From contig NC_019978.1 in the NCBI RefSeq assembly GCF_000328625.1, positions 434,001 to 498,000 on the forward strand: 64,000 nt of DNA, written 5' to 3'. The DNA is from Halobacteroides halobius DSM 5150 (GTDB taxonomy: Bacteria; Bacillota; Halanaerobiia; Halobacteroidales; Halobacteroidaceae). Below are positions 59,584 to 64,000 of this stretch, piece by piece. The notes below the pieces were generated by a model that had not been told where the DNA came from, searched no databases, and worked only from the letters and a program-made list of their open reading frames with translations. Both the position numbers and the translations under genes were made by a program. The first letter of the stretch is position 1. Each line of letters begins with the position of its first letter.

Positions 59584-61023
59584 ATGAGTAATCAATATCA
59601 AGATGCAGAATGGAAAGAATCTATGCGTATTAGATTAGATGTTAACAATATGTTTGAAGATAAGATTGGAGCAGAGCATGGTTATACTAAAGAAGATGTT
59701 GATGCCTTACAAGAAAAAGTTACTAAGGGACATCAAGCAATTAAAGAGGCTAAGGAAGCAGGAGAATTAGGTTTTATGGAGCTTCCGGAAACTCATAAAG
59801 AAATTGCTAAAGAGATTAAAGAATTTGCTGAAGCTAATCGTGAGAAGTATGATAACTTTGTAGTGTTAGGAATTGGTGGTTCTGCTTTAGGTAATATTGC
59901 TGTGCAGACTGCTTTAAATGATCCTTATTATAACCTAAAGAAAGAAGCTAGAAATGGTTGTCCTAGATTATTTGTACCGGATAATGTTGATCCTACTAGA
60001 TTAAAATCTTTATTAGATGAACTTGATTTAGAAAAAACAATGTTTAATGTTATCTCTAAATCTGGTACAACTGCTGAAACAATGAGTCAATTTTTAACTG
60101 CTCAAGCTGCAGTGGTAGAAGATCTTGGAGAAGATGCTGTTAGTGATCATTTTATTGCTACAACTAGTAAAGATTCTGGAAAATTAATTAAAATTGCTAA
60201 AGAAGAAGCTATTAAGACTTTCTATATTCCAGATAATGTAGGGGGGCGTTTCTCAGTTTTAACTCCTGTTGGGTTAGTTTCTTCTGCATTTGTAGGAGTT
60301 GACATTGAAGAGTTATTAGCTGGTGCTGAGTATATGGCTCAAGTTTGTGATACAGATGATTTATGGGCCAACCCAGCTTATTTAAATGCTGTACTACAGT
60401 ATTTAGCTGATCAAGATGGAAAGCCAATGTCTGTAATGATGCCTTATAATCATGCTTTAAAAGATGTAGCAGATTGGTATCGACAGTTATGGGCTGAATC
60501 TTTAGGTAAGGAAGTTGATAGAGAAGGCAATGTAGTTAATGTAGGGCCAACTCCAATTAAAGCTTTAGGTGCTACAGATCAACACTCTCAAGCTCAATTA
60601 TACATGGAAGGGCCATATGATAAAGTAGTTACTTTCTTAGAAGTAGAGAATTTCAAGGAAGAATTAGAAATTGGATCTGGTTATGAAGATATTGAGGGAG
60701 TTTCTTATTTAGGCAACCATACATTTAATAAATTGATCACTACTGAGAAAAAAGCTACTGAATTAGCTTTAACTAAACAAAATCGTTTAAATTGTACAGT
60801 TATATTCCCAGAAGTAAATGCCTTTACTTTAGGACAGTTTTTCTATTTATTTGAATTACAAACTGCTATGAGTGGTGAATTATACAATATTAATGCGTTT
60901 AATCAACCAGGTGTAGAATTAGGTAAAAAGTATGCTTATGGTGTTTTAGGTAGAGAAGGATTTGCTGAAATGAAAGAGGAATTTGACTCTCGACCAGCTA
61001 AAGATGATAGCTTAATCTTATAG
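59584..61023 (+). CDS. pgi: Glucose-6-phosphate isomerase
   Basis: The 479-residue glycolytic enzyme interconverts glucose-6-phosphate and fructose-6-phosphate. It has the SIS-type VVLGIGGSALGNIAVQ (about residue 96), the sugar-phosphate site SKSGTTAETMSQFL (about 158), GGRFSVLTPVGLVSSAF (about 220) and TDQHSQAQLYMEGP (about 335). The end (QPGVELGKKYAYGVLG) is normal. It starts after GGGAGGAAT and is transcribed alone, with an upstream LacI/CcpA-type operator shared with the amylase. Confidence 0.96.
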   Translation: MSNQYQDAEWKESMRIRLDVNNMFEDKIGAEHGYTKEDVDALQEKVTKGHQAIKEAKEAGELGFMELPETHKEIAKEIKEFAEANREKYDNFVVLGIGGSALGNIAVQTALNDPYYNLKKEARNGCPRLFVPDNVDPTRLKSLLDELDLEKTMFNVISKSGTTAETMSQFLTAQAAVVEDLGEDAVSDHFIATTSKDSGKLIKIAKEEAIKTFYIPDNVGGRFSVLTPVGLVSSAFVGVDIEELLAGAEYMAQVCDTDDLWANPAYLNAVLQYLADQDGKPMSVMMPYNHALKDVADWYRQLWAESLGKEVDREGNVVNVGPTPIKALGATDQHSQAQLYMEGPYDKVVTFLEVENFKEELEIGSGYEDIEGVSYLGNHTFNKLITTEKKATELALTKQNRLNCTVIFPEVNAFTLGQFFYLFELQTAMSGELYNINAFNQPGVELGKKYAYGVLGREGFAEMKEEFDSRPAKDDSLIL

Positions 61024-61034
61024 CTTATATTTTT

Positions 61035-61066
61035 AATGGGCCCTATAACGGGCCTATTTTTTATTT
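61035..61066 (+). terminator. Terminator after pgi
   Basis: TGGGCCC pairs with GGGCCTA around TATAAC, then TTTTTTATTTTTT. Confidence 0.85.
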
Positions 61067-61162
61067 TTTGGTTTTTTAATTAAAATGGAATTAGTGTCAT
61101 ATATTTATAACAGGATTTTTAACTTAAATCTTGAATTCTGTATATAGAAAGGTAGGTTTAAA

Positions 61163-61651
61163 TTGAGTAAAAGCAAAAAAGGTTTAATTAATTCATTATG
61201 GGAAAAGTTAGGGTTAGGCAATTCTCAAGTAGTTTCTTTTACATCTTTAAATCCAAAAGCATTTAAGCAAAATAAAGTAGAGTTTAGCACTGATATAAAA
61301 TTAAACGTTAACCTAATAACCAGTTCAGATGATATATTAAATCTACCAAAGTGCCATCAAAACCTAATCACATCAGATATTAATTATAATAATTTCTTTT
61401 TGATTTATGTTTCTTTAAATGAGGCTAAAAGAATAGGATCAGAGATAAAAATAGAAGAAATCATAATTGAAGATGAAGAAGTTATAGTTGAAGTACTTGT
61501 TTATTCAGCAACTAACCAATTATCTTTAGGGATGATTAATTCTCCTTATGATCTAGTCAAAATAAATAGATCCCAACTAATGCTTACAGATGATTTAGAA
61601 TTTAAGTTTATTGATTATCAAGGCCAACTAATAACACAGTTAACATTATAG
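61163..61651 (+). CDS. PrcB-like domain protein of unknown function
   Basis: The TTG at 61163 opens a 162-residue frame. There is no signal peptide, and the N terminus is basic (KKGLINSLWEKLGLG). The C-terminal part resembles the PrcB_C domain: NNFFLIYVSLNEAKRIGSEI, then IIEDEEVIVEVLVYSATNQL and NSPYDLVKINRSQL. In other bacteria PrcB-type proteins assist a protease complex at the surface. Here it precedes AMIN/amidase genes, so a cell-envelope role is plausible. The domain assignment is a pattern match, not certain. Confidence 0.5.
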   Translation: MSKSKKGLINSLWEKLGLGNSQVVSFTSLNPKAFKQNKVEFSTDIKLNVNLITSSDDILNLPKCHQNLITSDINYNNFFLIYVSLNEAKRIGSEIKIEEIIIEDEEVIVEVLVYSATNQLSLGMINSPYDLVKINRSQLMLTDDLEFKFIDYQGQLITQLTL

Positions 61652-61706
61652 TAATTTTAATACGATAAATTATAGCAATTATTTATAGTAGAGAGGAGCT
61701 AGGGAA

Positions 61707-63050
61707 TTGAATATTAGATTTAGTATGATAATAGTTTTAGCTATGATGATAGTTTTCGTTTCTATCCCTGCTGAAGCTCAGGCAGAAGAGATTAAGTTAG
61801 TAATTGATAGCCAAAATGTAGAGAGTAAATTATTGATTGTTGATGGGAGGTCATTAGTCTCTGCTCAAATTTTAAAGGAGAAATTTGGAGAAAAGTTAGT
61901 TTGGAAAAAGGGTAGAAAAGAATTACAAGTAAATAGTGGGTATTGGCGAGCTTCTTTTCAAGTAGGAAGTAGAATTGCTGAGGTTAATTCTAGTATTCTT
62001 CCTCTAGAGTCTAGGATAAGATTAATAAATGATGATGTAATGATTCCACTAAGATTCTTAACTAAAATGTACGGGGGAGAGCTAGAGTGGGATGGGAGTA
62101 CTAAAACAATTTATTATTATTCAAATCGAGTGTCTGATATAAGTACTAAAAGTTCAGTTAATAGTTCTCAAGTAGTAATTAATACTGATTATCAGGTAAA
62201 ATATGAACTTAATTTATATCATCGACCGCAAAGATTAGTGCTAGATCTATATAATGTTAGTTTAGCAGAAGTAAAATCTAAAGTTGAGGTTAATAATAAC
62301 ATTATTAGGCAGATTAGAGTTAGTCAATTTAAGCTTAATCCAGCTGTGGTTAGAGTAGTAGTAGATATTAATCAAATGAGTAATTATCAAATTAAAAGAA
62401 ATTCTTTAGGACTAGTTTTAAAAATAAACCAGGATACTCAAGTAGTAACTTCGTCTATTATTAGCCGTAAGCCAAAGTTAAAAAAGCCTAAACTAAAGCT
62501 AAGAACTAAAAAGATAGTGATTGATCCGGGCCATGGAGGGTTTGATCCTGGAGCAATTGGCCCATCTGGTGTCCAAGAAAAGACAGTTAATTATCAGATT
62601 GCTAAATCTGTAAATAAATTATTAAAGCAAGCAGGCTTTAGAACTAAAATGACACGGAGAAGTGATAAGTTTTATTCTCTTGCAAAGCGGGCCAATCAAG
62701 CTAATAGGTGGTCAGCTGATTTGTTTGTTAGTATTCATTCTAATTCAAACTCTAAACCATGGATTAATGGAACAGCTACTTATGCTCACTGGTATGCTTC
62801 AAAATCTAATTGGGCTTTAGCTTGGTATGTACAAAGTGAATTAGTTGAAAGGATTAAACTTGAGAGTAATGGACTAAAAGCAGCTAATTTTGCTGTGTTA
62901 AGAGAGACAAATATGCCAGCAATTTTAGTAGAGACTGCCTTTTTATCTAATCCTCGTGAAGAGCGTTTGTTAAATAGTGATGATTTCCAACAAAAAGCAG
63001 CAGCAGGAATTGTAGCAGGAATAAAAAAATATTTTGCTAAAGAAGATTAA
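61707..63050 (+). CDS. N-acetylmuramoyl-L-alanine amidase with Cu-amine-oxidase-like and AMIN domains
   Basis: The TTG at 61707 starts 447 residues with a signal peptide (MNIRFSMIIVLAMMIVFVSI). The first domain (about 32-145) is the copper-amine-oxidase N-terminal type found in many clostridial envelope proteins (RLINDDVMIPLRFLTKMYGG). Next comes an AMIN domain (about 155-245; RQIRVSQFKLNPAVVRVVVD) that targets the enzyme to the wall. The C-terminal Amidase_3 domain has the zinc-binding VIDPGHGGFDPGAIG (His276), a catalytic-type Glu after QEKTVNY, SIHSNSNSK and ILVETAFLSNP near the end. It cleaves the muramoyl-alanine bond of peptidoglycan. Confidence 0.93.
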   Translation: MNIRFSMIIVLAMMIVFVSIPAEAQAEEIKLVIDSQNVESKLLIVDGRSLVSAQILKEKFGEKLVWKKGRKELQVNSGYWRASFQVGSRIAEVNSSILPLESRIRLINDDVMIPLRFLTKMYGGELEWDGSTKTIYYYSNRVSDISTKSSVNSSQVVINTDYQVKYELNLYHRPQRLVLDLYNVSLAEVKSKVEVNNNIIRQIRVSQFKLNPAVVRVVVDINQMSNYQIKRNSLGLVLKINQDTQVVTSSIISRKPKLKKPKLKLRTKKIVIDPGHGGFDPGAIGPSGVQEKTVNYQIAKSVNKLLKQAGFRTKMTRRSDKFYSLAKRANQANRWSADLFVSIHSNSNSKPWINGTATYAHWYASKSNWALAWYVQSELVERIKLESNGLKAANFAVLRETNMPAILVETAFLSNPREERLLNSDDFQQKAAAGIVAGIKKYFAKED

Positions 63051-63146
63051 AAAGAAGGATATCAACCAATTAAGAAGAAATTAAATAATATAACTAATGT
63101 AATATAGTAAATTGTAAGAGATCTTCCAGTTTAGGAGGCTATTATG

Positions 63147-64000
63147 ATGCCGAAGAGATTATTAATGGGAATATTGGTTTTAGTTTTAATTTGTAGTTTT
63201 TCTAATTCTTTATATGCTGCAGATGATATTAAATTGTTAGTTAATAATAAAAAAATTACTAATAGTTTAGACTATCAGATTGTAGACCAAAATATTTTAA
63301 TCCCTCTAAGGACTTTATCTAATGCATTATCAATAAAGCTTAAATGGTTTAACTTAATTAAAACATTGCGCTTAGAGACAGAGGATAAAGTTATCAAATT
63401 TAGATTAGGAGATAGAAATTTACAAGTTAATAATAAGTTAATTAAGATGCCTGTAGCCCCTAAAGAAAAAGATGGAAGATTAATGGTCCCACTTAAATCC
63501 TTAGGGGAGGTATTAGGATTAGTTATTGAGTCTAACCCTCAACAAAGAATTGTTAATATATTTGAGGTGCAGGGCAGATTAAAAGAAATTAAGTATCAAA
63601 AGACTAATAATTATAAAGCGATAGCAATTAATATTAGTCAAAAGGTAGGTCATAAAGTTAGTGTTTTAAAAGATCCTAGACGAATTGTCCTTGATCTAAA
63701 AACAACTAGACTAATTAAAAAAATAAATAATATTAAGGTTGATAATAAATTAATTAAGCAAGTGCGAGTAGCTCAATTTAACGGTAATACTGTAAGAGTA
63801 GTAGTAGATTTAGCTAGTAAAGTTGATTATAAATTAGTTAGCAAGAAGCTTAATCAATCATATCAATATTTAATTAAATTGAGTCCTTTGATTACAGATA
63901 TAAAGTATGAAGCAACTGGATTGAAAATAAATGCAACAGCTGATATCAGGATGAAAGAACCAGTTTATTTATCTAATCCACGGCGAATTGTGGTTGATTT
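63147..64000 (+). CDS. AMIN-domain envelope protein, related to the preceding amidase (cut by window end)
   Basis: An open frame from ATG 63147 (or 63144), behind TAGGAGG, runs past the window end (284+ codons). It has a signal peptide (MPKRLLMGILVLVLICSFSN), a copper-amine-oxidase-like domain (about 30-145; DQNILIPLRTLSNALSIKLK) and an AMIN domain (about 150-240; KQVRVAQFNGNTVRVVVDLA), with a second AMIN-like repeat starting at the end (ADIRMKEPVYLSNPRRIVVD). It is a tandem paralogue of the amidase upstream in its first half. Whether an amidase or another domain follows cannot be seen. Confidence 0.88.
   Translation, partial: MPKRLLMGILVLVLICSFSNSLYAADDIKLLVNNKKITNSLDYQIVDQNILIPLRTLSNALSIKLKWFNLIKTLRLETEDKVIKFRLGDRNLQVNNKLIKMPVAPKEKDGRLMVPLKSLGEVLGLVIESNPQQRIVNIFEVQGRLKEIKYQKTNNYKAIAINISQKVGHKVSVLKDPRRIVLDLKTTRLIKKINNIKVDNKLIKQVRVAQFNGNTVRVVVDLASKVDYKLVSKKLNQSYQYLIKLSPLITDIKYEATGLKINATADIRMKEPVYLSNPRRIVVD

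Overview
The window is low-GC DNA, full of AT-rich promoters and strong AGGAGG-type ribosome binding sites. It looks like a spore-forming, flagellated, anaerobic member of the Firmicutes. A sleB-ypeB pair and ytaF point to sporulation, a flagellin gene to motility, and S-layer-homology and copper-amine-oxidase-like/AMIN proteins to a Gram-positive-type envelope. The order Halanaerobiales (Halobacteroidaceae) is my best guess from the protein flavour; this is inference, since no 16S rRNA gene is present.

Layout. 1-4.1 kb is a decaying accessory segment: the 3' part of an ORF-less group II intron, a phage recombination module (Gam plus a Rad52/22-type gene carrying two in-frame stops), a frameshifted flagellin gene and a coiled-coil membrane protein. 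4.2-31 kb is mostly ordinary chromosome: a Cys-rich protein with an internal start, an SLH protein, polA, tldD-tldE, a phospholipase-D-like enzyme, mutM, an ABC-F ATPase, ytaF, coaE and a lytic transglycosylase. It continues with a complete oligopeptide ABC transporter (two permeases, two ATPases, a lipoprotein receptor) interleaved with two paralogous HTH regulators, then a UbiA-family prenyltransferase, a TauE/SafE permease and the sleB-ypeB germination operon. 31.1-33.6 kb is a tRNA cluster (Val, Asp, Phe, Gly, Cys, Leu, Leu, Val) split by an IS4-type element with a clear 10-bp target duplication.

33.6-37.6 kb is a collapsed prophage next to tRNA-Val (integrase, repressor and DnaD remnants, a DnaC-like ATPase), followed by a broken IS3 element and a decayed HepT toxin. 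37.7-41 kb holds a CGGC protein with a cysteine desulfurase, and a tetR gene plus iron-sulfur reductase with two copies of a palindromic operator. A second, dead IS4-like element (9-bp target duplication) precedes a large multidomain secreted alpha-amylase. An IS3 element follows, with a recognisable -1 slippery heptamer.

48.4-52.8 kb is a PRD regulator-EIIA-EIIB-EIIC phosphotransferase operon followed by a ruined mannose-6-phosphate isomerase gene, which suggests mannose as the original substrate. 53.3-64 kb holds an FAD dehydrogenase, an RseC-like protein, small membrane proteins, a Spy/CpxP-like protein, a stress protein, a cyclic-di-GMP-I riboswitch in front of a 54-residue membrane protein, and an unassigned structured leader. 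It ends with a DUF3793 gene behind a Fur box, pgi, a PrcB-like protein and two tandem AMIN-domain envelope proteins, the last cut by the window end.

Themes. Sugar metabolism is linked by a near-identical LacI/CcpA-type operator upstream of both the amylase and pgi. Peptide uptake is paired with its own unusual regulators. The accessory regions contain many broken genes, showing repeated transposon and phage traffic followed by decay. I see no CRISPR array and no complete defence system.
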